Part shown: piece after piece, positions 8,932 to 17,188 of the stretch
Layout: each line of letters begins with the position of its first letter
Position numbering within the stretch: the stretch's first letter is position 1
DNA from: Oscillospiraceae bacterium
GTDB lineage: Bacteria; Bacillota; Clostridia; Oscillospirales; Oscillospiraceae
Reading direction: 5' to 3'
Length of the DNA stretch: 64,000 nucleotides
NCBI GenBank assembly: GCA_017469795.1
Contig: JAFUFT010000035.1
Location: forward strand, 1-64,000
Made by a program: the position numbers and the translations under genes
Notes under the pieces: generated by a model
What the model was told of the DNA's origin: nothing
Database searches by the model: none
Seen by the model: only the letters and a program-made list of their open reading frames with translations

Positions 8932-9011
8932 GAGCAGGTGTGACCGATTTGGTCACACCTGCTCTCAGACTGCCGGAAGGAGGCGCTCCCTGACAAAGCG
9001 CCTCCTTCCGG
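8932..9011. terminator. Two perfect hairpins between convergent genes
   Basis: 8932-8964 is a perfect 14-bp inverted repeat (GAGCAGGTGTGACC, 5-base loop). 8973-9011 is a perfect 15-bp inverted repeat (CCGGAAGGAGGCGCT, 9-base loop). Neither has a clear T-tract, but the location between the plus gene ending at 8834 and the minus gene ending at 9028 suits transcription ends or RNA 3' stabilisers. Nothing else is seen in this 193-bp gap. Confidence 0.55.
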
Positions 9012-9027
9012 AGCGGATGCCTTTATA

Positions 9028-9501
9028 TTATGGATCCAACGGCCCCCAGAGGAAGAATCCCTCTGCGGCGGCCAGCTTTCCCAGTTTGTCCAGCAGTCCG
9101 GGATCCGAACCGAAGACTGTCATGTAGGTGTCCGGAAAATCCACATCGATCATGACCTGCCGGGCGGGGAATATGGCCCGCAGGAATGTGCTTGCCGGAA
9201 GACGCTCCATATTCCCGGCAAAGGCCTCCGGGTCCGGGCTTTTCTCCCAGTTCGCACCGCCGTCAAAGGTCACCGCCATTTCGTAATAGCAGTTCAGCCG
9301 AAGCAGGATCTCCGCCATCTTACGGCGCAGCGGCATGAGCCGTTCCGGCTGCGAAAAGTACCGGGCAACGGCGAAGTACTGCCCTTCCTCTGACGCCGGA
9401 ACCTGCTCCGGGAAAATGTCCACGATCCGGTAGGGCACCTCCAGGAGCATTTCAATCAGGTCATCGAACGCATCCGGCCTGCCGTCATACCAGGACAGCA
9501 T
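9028..9501 (-). CDS. Hypothetical protein
   Basis: 157 residues; not recognised. Mixed alpha/beta composition with no signal peptide or membrane segment, ending FFLWGPLDP. A GTG at 9508-9510 overlaps the Shine-Dalgarno (GGGAGGTG), so the ATG at 9499-9501, eight bases after GGGAGG, is taken as the start. It is last in a minus-strand set larC - DUF4298 - Imm32-like - this gene. Small accessory proteins next to an Imm32-like gene can be immunity proteins, but nothing in the sequence proves that here. Confidence 0.6.
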   Translation of the reverse strand: MLSWYDGRPDAFDDLIEMLLEVPYRIVDIFPEQVPASEEGQYFAVARYFSQPERLMPLRRKMAEILLRLNCYYEMAVTFDGGANWEKSPDPEAFAGNMERLPASTFLRAIFPARQVMIDVDFPDTYMTVFGSDPGLLDKLGKLAAAEGFFLWGPLDP

Positions 9502-9517
9502 ATTTCCCACCTCCCGT

Positions 9518-9727
9518 TTAATCTGTTTTTTCGATCACCAAATCCGTCGAACCCTCTGAGAGAGAATTGTAGGCGTCCAGGTGAATATGACAGCCTGGGG
9601 TATCCTCCGCCAGAGCCTGCAGGTGGCTGGCCAGAGACAGTAGCCCCGCTCTGTTCGCGGAGATACAGGTCTCTTTGCCGTCTGTTTCGACTCGGATCTC
9701 AAATCCGTTCACCCAGTTCAGTTCCAT
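9518..9727 (-). CDS. Imm32-like small protein
   Basis: 69 residues. The core SANRAGLLSLASHLQALAE followed by HIHLDAYNSLSEGSTDLVI fits the Imm32 immunity-protein family, which is characterised by a conserved HxHxD stretch in a short alpha/beta protein. No toxin gene lies nearby. Its ATG overlaps the end of the DUF4298 gene by 10 bases, so the two are translationally linked. Imm32-type proteins are also widespread in gut Clostridia without a toxin partner, so a general role is possible. Confidence 0.55.
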   Translation of the reverse strand: MELNWVNGFEIRVETDGKETCISANRAGLLSLASHLQALAEDTPGCHIHLDAYNSLSEGSTDLVIEKTD

Positions 9728-10038
9728 GTCAGGCCTTCTTTCCAGCAGTACTCCAGAAGCTCTGCCATACGGCCGAGCATCGCCCGGTCGTCCGTCAGAA
9801 GATCGTACAGGGCATCCTGGGAAAGCACGCCGCGCTTCAGGTCTTCCGGCAGTTTTCCGGCCTCGTCGGCCTCGTAATCTGCCCGCCAGGCGCCGCCGTC
9901 AGAGTAGTCCGCCAGGGCTCGAATCCCATCCAGGGCGGCGGCATAGTGGTTCAAGGCCGCTGTCATTTCCCGGACAGCGGAAGATGCCTCATCCAGATGC
10001 CGCTCCATGCGTTCGATGCGCTTGATCTGTGTCTCCAT
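9718..10038 (-). CDS. DUF4298 domain protein
   Basis: 106 residues, the full length of the DUF4298 family. Typical features are an N-terminal helix (KRIERMERHLDEASSAV), then YEADEAGKLPEDLKRGVLSQ and DALYDLLTDDRAML. The function of the family is unknown; it is cytoplasmic and mainly helical. It starts 15 bp after larC on the same strand, so it probably shares the larC transcript. Confidence 0.8.
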   Translation of the reverse strand: METQIKRIERMERHLDEASSAVREMTAALNHYAAALDGIRALADYSDGGAWRADYEADEAGKLPEDLKRGVLSQDALYDLLTDDRAMLGRMAELLEYCWKEGLTWN

Positions 10039-10053
10039 CGGCCTGTCCTTTCC

Positions 10054-11301
10054 TCAGAATCCGGCGTCCCGCAGCATCTCCGCGGCCTCGTCGATGGATA
10101 TGTTCTGTTCCCGGGCGATCCGGGCCAGATCTTCGTACTCGTACTTGGAGCGGCTCACGCCGTAGCCGGAGCAGTCCTTCCGCCGCAGGGCGCCCCAGGG
10201 GGTATCCAGTGTGACGATTTCCCGGTCCAGCACGTATCGTTTCGCGGAAGTCTCCCGGATCCCGATGGTGGAGGTGTGCAGGAATATCTGCCGAATCAGG
10301 GCCTGTTTGGTTTCTCCGGTGCAGATGACGCGGAGCCATGTGCCGGGACGGGACTTTTTCATGCCGACGGGAACGGTGTAGACCTCCCTGGCGCCCGCTT
10401 CAAAGAGACGTTCCATGGCAAAGCTGATTTTTTCGGCGGTCATGTCATCCACGTTGCAGGACAGTTCATAGACGGTCTCAGCGGCGCCCTCCGCCTCGCC
10501 CAGCATGGCCCGGAGACAGTTGGCGGTTTCGAAGTCCTTCTTTCCCATGCCGTAGCTGATGGCGCCGACCCGCATGACAGGCTGATCTCCAAACTCGTCG
10601 ACGAAGTGCTTCAGCAGCGCCGCCCCGGTGGGGGTACATAGTTCCCCGTCGATACCGCCGCCGTAGGTGGGGATCCCCTGAAGGAGATAGGCTGTGGCGG
10701 GTGCCGGAACGGGCATGATCCCGTGGGCGCAGTGAACGTGGCCGCTGCCCACATGGACCGGAGAGGCGACGACCTTGTCCGGATTCAGCCGCTCCATCAG
10801 CATGCATACCGCCGTTACGTCCGCAATGGCGTCCATGGTTCCCACCTCGTGGAAATGGATCTCCGGGACCGGTTTTCCGTGAGCGCGGCTTTCCGCCTCG
10901 GCAATGAGCCGGTACACGTTCAGCGCGTCCTCCCGGACCTTCTCCGAAACCGCCAGATGGGAGATGATGTGTTCTACGTCAGTCAGACTGGCGTGATGAT
11001 GGTCGTGACCGTGGTCGTGGGTATGCTCGTGGTCGTGGGTATGCTCGTGGTTGTGTTCGTGCGTATGTATATGGTCATGCGGGACTTCCCCGCCCTCCTC
11101 CACTCCGCGGATCCGGACGGAGACGTGGGTTCCCGTGATGCCGCATTTGACCGATGGTTCCGCTGTTACGGATACCTCCGGCAGACCGATGTGATTGAGC
11201 TCCTCCAGAAAGGAGTCCCTGTCCGGCAGCAGTTCCAGCAGTGCGGCGGTCAGCATATCGCCCGCAGCGCCCATCCCCAAATCGAAATACAGCAGTTTCA
11301 T
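10054..11301 (-). CDS. larC: Nickel-pincer cofactor biosynthesis protein LarC
   Basis: 415 residues, full length. LarC is the CTP-dependent nickel insertase (cyclometallase) that completes the NPN cofactor of lactate racemase LarA and related racemases/epimerases. Visible: N-terminal FDLGMGAAGDMLTAALLEL, a His-rich insert at residues 75-103 with over a dozen His (likely Ni binding), EIHFHEVGTMDAIADV, and CTPTGAALLKHF. In Lactiplantibacillus larC needs a programmed frameshift; here the gene is one continuous frame. Start moved to the ATG at 11299-11301 (GGGGGC seven bases upstream) rather than the ATG at 11316. No larA, larB or larE in the window. Confidence 0.92.
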   Translation of the reverse strand: MKLLYFDLGMGAAGDMLTAALLELLPDRDSFLEELNHIGLPEVSVTAEPSVKCGITGTHVSVRIRGVEEGGEVPHDHIHTHEHNHEHTHDHEHTHDHGHDHHHASLTDVEHIISHLAVSEKVREDALNVYRLIAEAESRAHGKPVPEIHFHEVGTMDAIADVTAVCMLMERLNPDKVVASPVHVGSGHVHCAHGIMPVPAPATAYLLQGIPTYGGGIDGELCTPTGAALLKHFVDEFGDQPVMRVGAISYGMGKKDFETANCLRAMLGEAEGAAETVYELSCNVDDMTAEKISFAMERLFEAGAREVYTVPVGMKKSRPGTWLRVICTGETKQALIRQIFLHTSTIGIRETSAKRYVLDREIVTLDTPWGALRRKDCSGYGVSRSKYEYEDLARIAREQNISIDEAAEMLRDAGF

Positions 11302-11465
11302 AAGAATTGCCCCCATTCTAACGGCAGAAGAGAAAACCTGTGTGCCGGCTGCAGACCGGCAGTCCGCAGCTCATCTCTTCCATTATACAGGAAAAAAGGG
11401 AGGCGGACAATACGGTTCCCTGCATTATTTGGAGCCATGTTTCGGGGACATGTGGGGGTTTCCCC

Positions 11466-11494
11466 TTGACATTTCCGCCGGTCAGGCCTTAAAT
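11466..11494 (+). promoter_or_regulatory. Sigma-A type promoter
   Basis: TTGACA (11466-11471), 17-bp spacer, TTAAAT (11489-11494). It lies 67 bp upstream of the DUF1349 gene start at 11561 and is the only good match in the 259-bp gap after larC. Confidence 0.65.
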
Positions 11495-11560
11495 AGAAGC
11501 AGATACCCGGAACCACAGGCTCCGGGAAAAACGTGAGGATATTGAGACGTGGAGGGAATT

Positions 11561-12157
11561 ATGACTGAGAACATGACATGGACCAGAGCTCCGAAGGAAT
11601 ACACCATCGGCCGGGACCGAATCGAAATCGTGACCGAACCCCATACGGACCTGTGGCAGCGGACCTACTACCATTTTCGGAACGACAACGCGCCGGTGCT
11701 CCAGATGGAGACGGACGAGAAGTTCTTCTCCTTTGTTGTCAGAACGGATTTTTCAGACAGCCACCACCGGTTCGATCAGTGCGGGATCGTGATGTATCTG
11801 GACTCTGAGAACTGGCTCAAGGGCTCCGTCGAGTATGAAAACGACGAGTACCAGCACCTCGGTTCCGTGGTCACCAACCTCGGGTATTCCGACTGGGCGA
11901 CCACGGCGATCCCTGCAGACGTGAAGGTGATGTGGTACCGGTTCAGCAGACGGGAGGATGACTACTGTGTGGAATGCTCCCGGGACGGCGAGACCTTCAC
12001 CCAGATGCGGGTCTGCCACATGTGGAAGGGTGACGGAACGATCCGTTTCGGAATTTACGCCTGCAGTCCGGAGGATTCCAGCTTCAAGGCGGTATTTACC
12101 GACATGAAAATCACGGAGTGCGCCTGGAAGGCCCATGACGGCCAGCAGCCGGATTGA
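11561..12157 (+). CDS. DUF1349 family protein (concanavalin-like, YesU type)
   Basis: 198 residues. DUF1349 is a single beta-sandwich of the concanavalin/lectin-like type; B. subtilis YesU is a member. Visible family blocks include TDLWQRTYYHF, CGIVMYLDSENWLKGSVEY and IRFGIYACSPEDSSFKA. No signal peptide, so an intracellular carbohydrate-binding or epimerase-like role is possible, but the function is not established. An upstream GTG at 11549 lacks a ribosome site; the ATG at 11561 follows GGAGGG. Monocistronic between the promoter at 11466 and the terminator at 12187. Confidence 0.75.
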   Translation: MTENMTWTRAPKEYTIGRDRIEIVTEPHTDLWQRTYYHFRNDNAPVLQMETDEKFFSFVVRTDFSDSHHRFDQCGIVMYLDSENWLKGSVEYENDEYQHLGSVVTNLGYSDWATTAIPADVKVMWYRFSRREDDYCVECSRDGETFTQMRVCHMWKGDGTIRFGIYACSPEDSSFKAVFTDMKITECAWKAHDGQQPD

Positions 12158-12186
12158 GCGAAGATTGCAGTAATCCATGCGAAGAC

Positions 12187-12220
12187 GCCCGGAAGTTCTG
12201 AGGAGCTTCCGGGTGCTTTT
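12187..12220 (+). terminator. Intrinsic terminator
   Basis: Stem CCCGGAAG/CTTCCGGG around a 10-base loop, followed by TGCTTTT, 30 bp after the DUF1349 stop. Confidence 0.75.
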
Positions 12221-12403
12221 ATGCCCACCTTTCGAAAACGGGTATGGTATCCTGAGAGAATTGACGATCCAATGGCAGAAAAGACATCGTATTTGTACAT
12301 TTTATACAATTTCGACCCTGAGAATCTACTATTTTTTGCATGGAAAACCAATGGGTTTGTGAGTATGATGATTGTATGAAGATTTTGCAAAGGAGCGATG
12401 AAA

Positions 12404-14191
12404 ATGAAAAAGATGTTATCCCTGCTTCTGGCATCCCTGCTGATAATCGGTCTGCTGGCCGGATGCGGCGGCGCGTCGGCGCCCGCACCTGCCGCCTCTG
12501 CGGAAGCCCCGGCTTCAGAGGCTGCTCCGGCGCCAGAGACCGCTGAGACCGCGGAGACGGCTCCGGAACCGGAAGCCGTTTCCACCGAAGAGCCTGCCTC
12601 CACCCTGGAGGAGTCTCCGGCAGAGCCCGAGGGCTATGAATACACCGGGGAGTGGGCGGAGTATCCTTTGGCAGAGCCGGGCGAACTGTCTCTGACCATG
12701 TGGTGCGAATTCCCGGGCTTCCTCAACATGGTGGGTCTGGACTCCTACAACAATATGTCCGTCTGGAAGGCGGCGGAAGAGGCCACCGGCGTCCATGTGG
12801 ACTTCACGGAGGTCTCCATGATGAACGCCTCGGAGCAGTTCTCGCTGATGTGCGCGGCCAATGACATGAAGGACATCCTCGGCGGCGCCACCGGATACTA
12901 CGGCTCCACTGCCGGCGCCATTGAGGAGGAGATCATCATTGATCTGGCGGAACCGGCGGAGCAGTACATGGGCAACTACATGACCATTCTGAACGATCCC
13001 AAATACGCCGCCTATAAGGATCAGGCCTATAACTCTGAGGGACAGCTTGCGTCGATCAACTCCATCTCCGACGACTTCAAGCCCACCACCGGCGCCCAGA
13101 TCCGCAAGGACTGGCTGGAGGCGCTGGGTCTGGAGGTCCCGGAGACCTATGACGACTGGGAAGAGGTTCTCAAGGCGTTCCACGATGCCTATGGATGCGG
13201 CAACACCCTGCTGCTCAACGGCGTTACGCAGTTTGACAACCTGATCTCCGGCTACGGCACCAAGGGCGCCTCCGAAGCATCCATGGGCGGCAACTCCGTG
13301 AATATGTATCAGGTGGACGGTGTGGTCCGCAACGGCTATCTGGACGACAGCTATCGGGCCTATCTGACGATGCTGAACCGGTGGTACAAGGAGGGGCTGC
13401 TGTCCCCGGACTTCATCACCGCCTCCAGCGACGGTGCCCAGAACAATATGGACGGCACCATCCTCTCCGGCGACGCCGGCATCTGGTTCTCCCAGGGCAA
13501 CTTCATCACCCAGTATGAGCAGCAGGCTCAGGTTACGAATCCAGAGTTCGCCATCATGGGCATTGCGGATCCCTGGTCTCCGGAATGGAACGACGGTCCC
13601 GTGACCCACTTCACCCAGATGAGCGGCGGCAGCCAGGGCGGCGCCGGCGGTCTGAGCGTCTCCACCAACTGCGAGGACGTGAAGACTGCCTGCCAGTGGA
13701 TGGACTACTTCTGGACTGAGGAAGGCCAGCTGCTGTGCAACTACGGCATCGAAGGCGAGGGCTTTGAGTACGGCCCCGACGGCAAGCCCCAGTATTCCGA
13801 GTTTGTCCTGTCCGGCATCAACCTCCAGTTTATGATGGTGGGCTATACGCTCTCCGGCGCCCCTTCGCTCCAGGATTTCGACAAGGCGTTCTTCACCTAC
13901 GGTGACAACGTGCTGGAGGCCTTTGACACCTGGGCGGCCTGTGTGGATGACAAGTATACGCTGCCTGCATCCCTTTCTCTGAACACCGACCAGAGCGAGC
14001 GGTATTCGCTGGTCTTCGGCGATATCACCACCATGGCGCAGGAGCGCATCGGCCGGTTTATCACCGGCGAACTGGACATTGAGACCGATTGGGATCAGTT
14101 CCAGGCGGATCTTCAGCAGATGGGCATCCAGGAGTGCATCGACATCTATCAGGAGGCATACGACGAGTATCTGGAAAGACATGCCGGATAA
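12404..14191 (+). CDS. Extracellular solute-binding lipoprotein (family 1)
   Basis: 595 residues. Signal peptide with lipobox LLAGC at residues 17-21, then an Ala/Pro/Glu-rich linker to about residue 75, then a large periplasmic-binding-protein fold resembling LplA-type oligosaccharide-binding proteins (SLTMWCEFPGF, GAQIRKDWLEALGLEVPET, QWMDYFWTEEGQLLCNYG). It should bind a sugar or peptide outside the membrane for an ABC importer, yet no permease or ATPase gene is adjacent, so it is an orphan component. The ATG at 12398 is only 2 bases from AGGAG; the ATG at 12404, 8 bases away, is preferred. Followed by repeat/terminator 14202-14277. Confidence 0.88.
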   Translation: MKKMLSLLLASLLIIGLLAGCGGASAPAPAASAEAPASEAAPAPETAETAETAPEPEAVSTEEPASTLEESPAEPEGYEYTGEWAEYPLAEPGELSLTMWCEFPGFLNMVGLDSYNNMSVWKAAEEATGVHVDFTEVSMMNASEQFSLMCAANDMKDILGGATGYYGSTAGAIEEEIIIDLAEPAEQYMGNYMTILNDPKYAAYKDQAYNSEGQLASINSISDDFKPTTGAQIRKDWLEALGLEVPETYDDWEEVLKAFHDAYGCGNTLLLNGVTQFDNLISGYGTKGASEASMGGNSVNMYQVDGVVRNGYLDDSYRAYLTMLNRWYKEGLLSPDFITASSDGAQNNMDGTILSGDAGIWFSQGNFITQYEQQAQVTNPEFAIMGIADPWSPEWNDGPVTHFTQMSGGSQGGAGGLSVSTNCEDVKTACQWMDYFWTEEGQLLCNYGIEGEGFEYGPDGKPQYSEFVLSGINLQFMMVGYTLSGAPSLQDFDKAFFTYGDNVLEAFDTWAACVDDKYTLPASLSLNTDQSERYSLVFGDITTMAQERIGRFITGELDIETDWDQFQADLQQMGIQECIDIYQEAYDEYLERHAG

Positions 14192-14201
14192 CGTCTGGAA
14201 A

Positions 14202-14277
14202 GTGTGAATGAGATCTGAAAACCGCTCCTGCTGGGGTGGATCTGCTTGAGGCAGGCCATTGGCAGCAGGAGCGGTTT
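14202..14277. repeat. 76-bp hairpin repeat, copy 1 (also the terminator of the solute-binding gene)
   Basis: Aligns without gaps to 32494-32569 with 6 differences in 76 positions. Its arms AACCGCTCCTGCTG and CAGCAGGAGCGGTT pair to form a long stem, with an inner CTGC-TTGAG-GCAG hairpin. In this copy the stem runs into TTTTTG, making an efficient terminator. Intergenic in both places and in the same orientation, so the two copies bracket an 18-kb accessory block. Confidence 0.85.
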
Positions 14278-14314
14278 TTGTTCTGTTTTTGTTGCGTTAT
14301 GACACTCATTTATC

Positions 14315-14343
14315 TTGCAAAGGTGAATGTCACCGAGTATAAT
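14315..14343 (+). promoter_or_regulatory. Promoter with embedded palindrome for the ATC-hydrolase/methyltransferase operon
   Basis: TTGCAA (14315-14320), 17-bp spacer, TATAAT (14338-14343). The spacer holds a perfect inverted repeat GGTGA-ATG-TCACC (14322-14334), placed where a repressor or MerR-like activator would act. The operon's first start codon is 238 bp downstream, so there is a long leader. Confidence 0.65.
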
Positions 14344-14581
14344 GGTAAGCGGAGACTAACAAGTCCGCTCTCATATTGTTCAGCAATCCGAAGCAGAAAG
14401 GCTGAAGGGTGTTTTTTATTAGAATGGAGTTAGATGCCCCTAACGAGAGCGCTTACCCGAAGCGACAAGGATTATTGCGCTGATACCTGTTCCGGGGTAA
14501 AAAGCACAATTGCGTTGGCAGATGGACGGTTGACACGCACCCAAACCTTTTCGAAAGAAACAACAGAATCGAGGAATAACC
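14344..14581 (+). promoter_or_regulatory. Long structured leader of the island operon
   Basis: Four small hairpins can be drawn: AGCGGA/TCCGCT (14348-14369), TTCAGC/GCTGAA (14379-14406) followed by GGGTG and six T (14412-14417), GTTAG/CTAAC near 14428-14443, and CGCTT-ACCCG-AAGCG near 14449-14463. The second resembles a weak terminator and could be an attenuator. No known riboswitch class was recognised and no credible gene lies in the leader. Confidence 0.4.
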
Positions 14582-15487
14582 ATGAGCCTGATGGCAAAGC
14601 TGATCAATCTTGGCATGAAGATGTCCGGCATGAAAAAGAAATACTCCCTGCCGGAGGAGCAGTTCCTGGCGGAAGTAAGGAAGATGAATCAAAGCCGGGG
14701 CTTCTACATGCCGAAGGACCATAAGGCGGTTTACAGGGAGCATGAAGTCCTGGGTCAGAAATGCCTGATCGTCCAGCGGGCGGAAAGCCGCGCAGAGAGA
14801 GCCGTCCTGTATTTCTTCGGCGGCGGTATGATGATCGGGCCGGATAAAGGGGACGTGGATGTGATCGTAAAGCTGGTCCACAAGACGGGATGCGATGTCT
14901 GGTTCCCTATGTATCCGCTCTGTATAGACCGGTGTATAACAGACTCCTATGAGATGGCCTATGAGTGCTACCGGCAGATGATCGGCCTGTACGGAGCCGG
15001 GAACGTCAGCACCTGCGGCTTCTCCTCCGGCGGTGCACTGGCCATCGGAATTGCCGCCTATAACAACACCATGGTGGAAAAACTGCCGATGCCCCGGCAC
15101 ATTGTAGCGGTGTCTCCCGGAGAAGTGCCGTGGAATGATGCGGAAAGGACCATCATGCAGGCCAACAATCCGAAGGATATGATGGTGGACTATGCCTTCA
15201 TGGAAAAGGTGGAGAAGTTCGAGCGGCAGGGCAGGGAAGATGTGCCGGAGTTCATGATCCATATCTCCAAAGGAGATCTGAGCGGTGTAGACCATATTCA
15301 CTTTGTTTACAGTACAGATGAGGTCCTCTACGGCGCGAAGCAGAACTTCATCGACGCCTGTACGAAATACGGGGTAACGTACACAGTCCGGGAGCGTCCG
15401 GGCATGATCCACTGTTATGCCATGCTGCCGTACTTCAAGGAGTCCAAGGAGGACTTTGATGAGATTATACAGATCCTGAAACAGTGA
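14582..15487 (+). CDS. Alpha/beta hydrolase, HSL-esterase type
   Basis: 301 residues. Visible are an oxyanion-hole motif FFGGGMM (HGGG-like, with Phe for His), a nucleophile elbow GFSSGG, an acid residue candidate in YSTDEVL, and a terminal catalytic His in RPGMIHCYA. The family hydrolyses short acyl esters or lactones in the cytoplasm. An N-terminal cationic/helical stretch (about 20 residues) is not a clear signal peptide. GAGGAA precedes the ATG. First gene of the long operon extending to 24083, so its substrate is probably an intermediate of that pathway. Confidence 0.8.
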   Translation: MSLMAKLINLGMKMSGMKKKYSLPEEQFLAEVRKMNQSRGFYMPKDHKAVYREHEVLGQKCLIVQRAESRAERAVLYFFGGGMMIGPDKGDVDVIVKLVHKTGCDVWFPMYPLCIDRCITDSYEMAYECYRQMIGLYGAGNVSTCGFSSGGALAIGIAAYNNTMVEKLPMPRHIVAVSPGEVPWNDAERTIMQANNPKDMMVDYAFMEKVEKFERQGREDVPEFMIHISKGDLSGVDHIHFVYSTDEVLYGAKQNFIDACTKYGVTYTVRERPGMIHCYAMLPYFKESKEDFDEIIQILKQ

Positions 15488-15534
15488 TTTGAGAGAAAGA
15501 ACGTTTCAGGTGCGCATGTTTATGGAGGGTAAAA

Positions 15535-16455
15535 ATGAAAAAGCAAGTATTCAGAGTAGATTCCGATGGATTTAACGGGGCGTGGTATCCAACGAAAGCC
15601 CAGAGCAAAAAAGGTTTCATCCTCATGCTGGGCGACAGTTCGGAGGACCGCATGGCAAAGACCGGGGCAAAATGGCTGAATCAACAGGGAATTTGCGTGA
15701 TGGCGATGAGCCCGGACAAGAAGGACTACGGACACCACAGCTATCCGCTGGAGCGGTTTGGGAAAGCGATCGCGTTTATGAAAGCGCAGGGCTGTGAAAA
15801 GCTCGGCGTTGTGGGCGCTTCCACCACCGGGATGATGGCGCTGCTGGCGGCGTCCTACTATCCGGAGCTGTCGCTGACGATTGCCATTTCCCCTCCGGAC
15901 TTCGTGATGGAGGGATTCTACCGCGATGGGAAGGACGGCGCGACAGAGCGCCCCGGCGACTACGAGTCTTCTGTGACGTGGCAGAACAAGCAGCTTCCAT
16001 TCCTGCCTTACGCCTATCGCCATCCGGAATACTGGCAAAAGATTCAGGAGGAGGCCAAGGCGGGCGGCGATAAAGTTGCTTCCCGAAAAATGTTTGAAGA
16101 ATCCGAACGCAGGCACCCCGTTGGTGAGGAAGAACGGATCAGGGTGGAAAATATCCACGGAAAGATCATCTGTATCGGCGCGGAGGATGACGTGCTGTGG
16201 GATACCTGCAAGTATATCCGCAGGATGGAGGAGCGTCTTGCGGGACTTCCCCATGACAGTGCCTTTGAAAGCTGGCTCTACGAACACGGGACCCACTTTG
16301 CCTTCCCAGAATCCATGCTGAAGATGATGCTGCCGGTGGGTTCCGGATTGCTGGTGTCCTTTATGTTCAAGGCGGGAAAAGAACACAAAAAGGAATGCCG
16401 GGAAACCAGGATCGATATTGACCGGAGACTGAGAAAAGCTCTGGCGGCATGGTGA
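15535..16455 (+). CDS. Alpha/beta hydrolase with BAAT-type acyltransferase/thioesterase C-terminal domain
   Basis: 306 residues. The segment LGVVGASTTGMMALLAASYY carries the nucleophile serine (GAST), and the later blocks GKIICIGAEDDVLWDT (acid) and YEHGTHFAFPE (His) complete a triad. This layout matches the acyl-CoA thioesterase / bile-acid-CoA:amino acid N-acyltransferase C-terminal domain; the usual N-terminal beta domain is missing. Human BAAT uses Cys as nucleophile; Ser here suggests hydrolase activity. Ends with a basic tail. RBS GGAGGG is 5 bases before ATG. Second gene of the operon; the gap to the first is 47 bp. Confidence 0.7.
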   Translation: MKKQVFRVDSDGFNGAWYPTKAQSKKGFILMLGDSSEDRMAKTGAKWLNQQGICVMAMSPDKKDYGHHSYPLERFGKAIAFMKAQGCEKLGVVGASTTGMMALLAASYYPELSLTIAISPPDFVMEGFYRDGKDGATERPGDYESSVTWQNKQLPFLPYAYRHPEYWQKIQEEAKAGGDKVASRKMFEESERRHPVGEEERIRVENIHGKIICIGAEDDVLWDTCKYIRRMEERLAGLPHDSAFESWLYEHGTHFAFPESMLKMMLPVGSGLLVSFMFKAGKEHKKECRETRIDIDRRLRKALAAW

Positions 16456-16477
16456 TGGAACCCAAGGAGGAACTGAA

Positions 16478-17149
16478 GTGAGATATGGAATCATAGGCGG
16501 ATTCATTAAAATCGCATTTGCAAAGACAGCGTTTGACTATATGGAAAAAGCATTCCCGGAAATGGACATGGCGTCTTACAAAAAACGTGTGCTCAAGGAA
16601 TACCGGGCGATCGTGGAAAGAACGCCCGGTATCGGAAGCATGAAAGACAACATGTTCGTAATGACCATGTACGCAGGGGCTTTTCTGATTGCGCTCTATA
16701 AAGAGTCAGACGGAAAGCTGGAAGAAGAAAAGCTGAAAGGCCTGATTCGCGCGGAATCCTACTGTCCGCTGATGGTGAAAGCAAAACAGGGGAAGAGCGC
16801 CTTTACGGAGAAGGAAATCGCGGCGCGAACAAAACAGTCCAAATGGTCGAGAGATCATATTGAGCAGTATCCGATGAACTGGTTTTACTACTTTGAGACC
16901 GTTCCAGGGAAGGATGAATACTATATCACCCATAAGCAGTGCGGCATCTGCAAGCTGACCAGGCAGGAGCACTGTGAGGAGATCACAAAATACCTGTGCA
17001 TGATGGATTATTACACCTTTGAGATGCAGGGTGCTGTTCTGGACCGGACGAAAACCCTCGGCTACGGCGACGATGAATGCAATTTCCACCTGATGAGTAA
17101 AGAGAGAGCCGGGGAGATCGGTTTTGTCCAGAGTCCGGACGCGAAGTAA
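16478..17149 (+). CDS. L-2-amino-thiazoline-4-carboxylate (ATC) hydrolase family protein, copy 1
   Basis: 223 residues starting with GTG (AAGGAGG seven bases upstream). The C-terminal half has the family's cysteine pattern: QCGICKLTRQEHCEEITKY then LCMMDYYTFEM and a late DECNFH. The family takes its name from the pseudomonad enzyme that opens ATC to carbamoyl-cysteine on the way to L-cysteine; the many clostridial members have no demonstrated activity. The N-terminus is a helical domain with a hydrophobic stretch near residue 60 (MFVMTMYAGAFLIALY). One of three paralogues in this operon. Confidence 0.72.
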   Translation: MRYGIIGGFIKIAFAKTAFDYMEKAFPEMDMASYKKRVLKEYRAIVERTPGIGSMKDNMFVMTMYAGAFLIALYKESDGKLEEEKLKGLIRAESYCPLMVKAKQGKSAFTEKEIAARTKQSKWSRDHIEQYPMNWFYYFETVPGKDEYYITHKQCGICKLTRQEHCEEITKYLCMMDYYTFEMQGAVLDRTKTLGYGDDECNFHLMSKERAGEIGFVQSPDAK

Positions 17150-17188
17150 AGATACCCGCGCAGGCCCTGCCCAGAGAAAGGAACAACG

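Noticed and set aside
10981..11080. Short tandem repeat GTGGTCGTGGGTATGCTC as a possible CRISPR or iteron array
   Set aside because: It is the coding sequence of the His/Asp/Glu-rich insert of LarC, with codon-sized repeats and no spacers.
10054..11301. Programmed frameshift in larC
   Set aside because: The gene is one continuous frame from the N-terminal GAAGDM region to the C-terminal domain, so no shift is required.
14434..14724. 96-codon open frame in the island leader overlapping the esterase start
   Set aside because: It has no ribosome site, overlaps the esterase in another frame and has no protein-like features beyond the leader.
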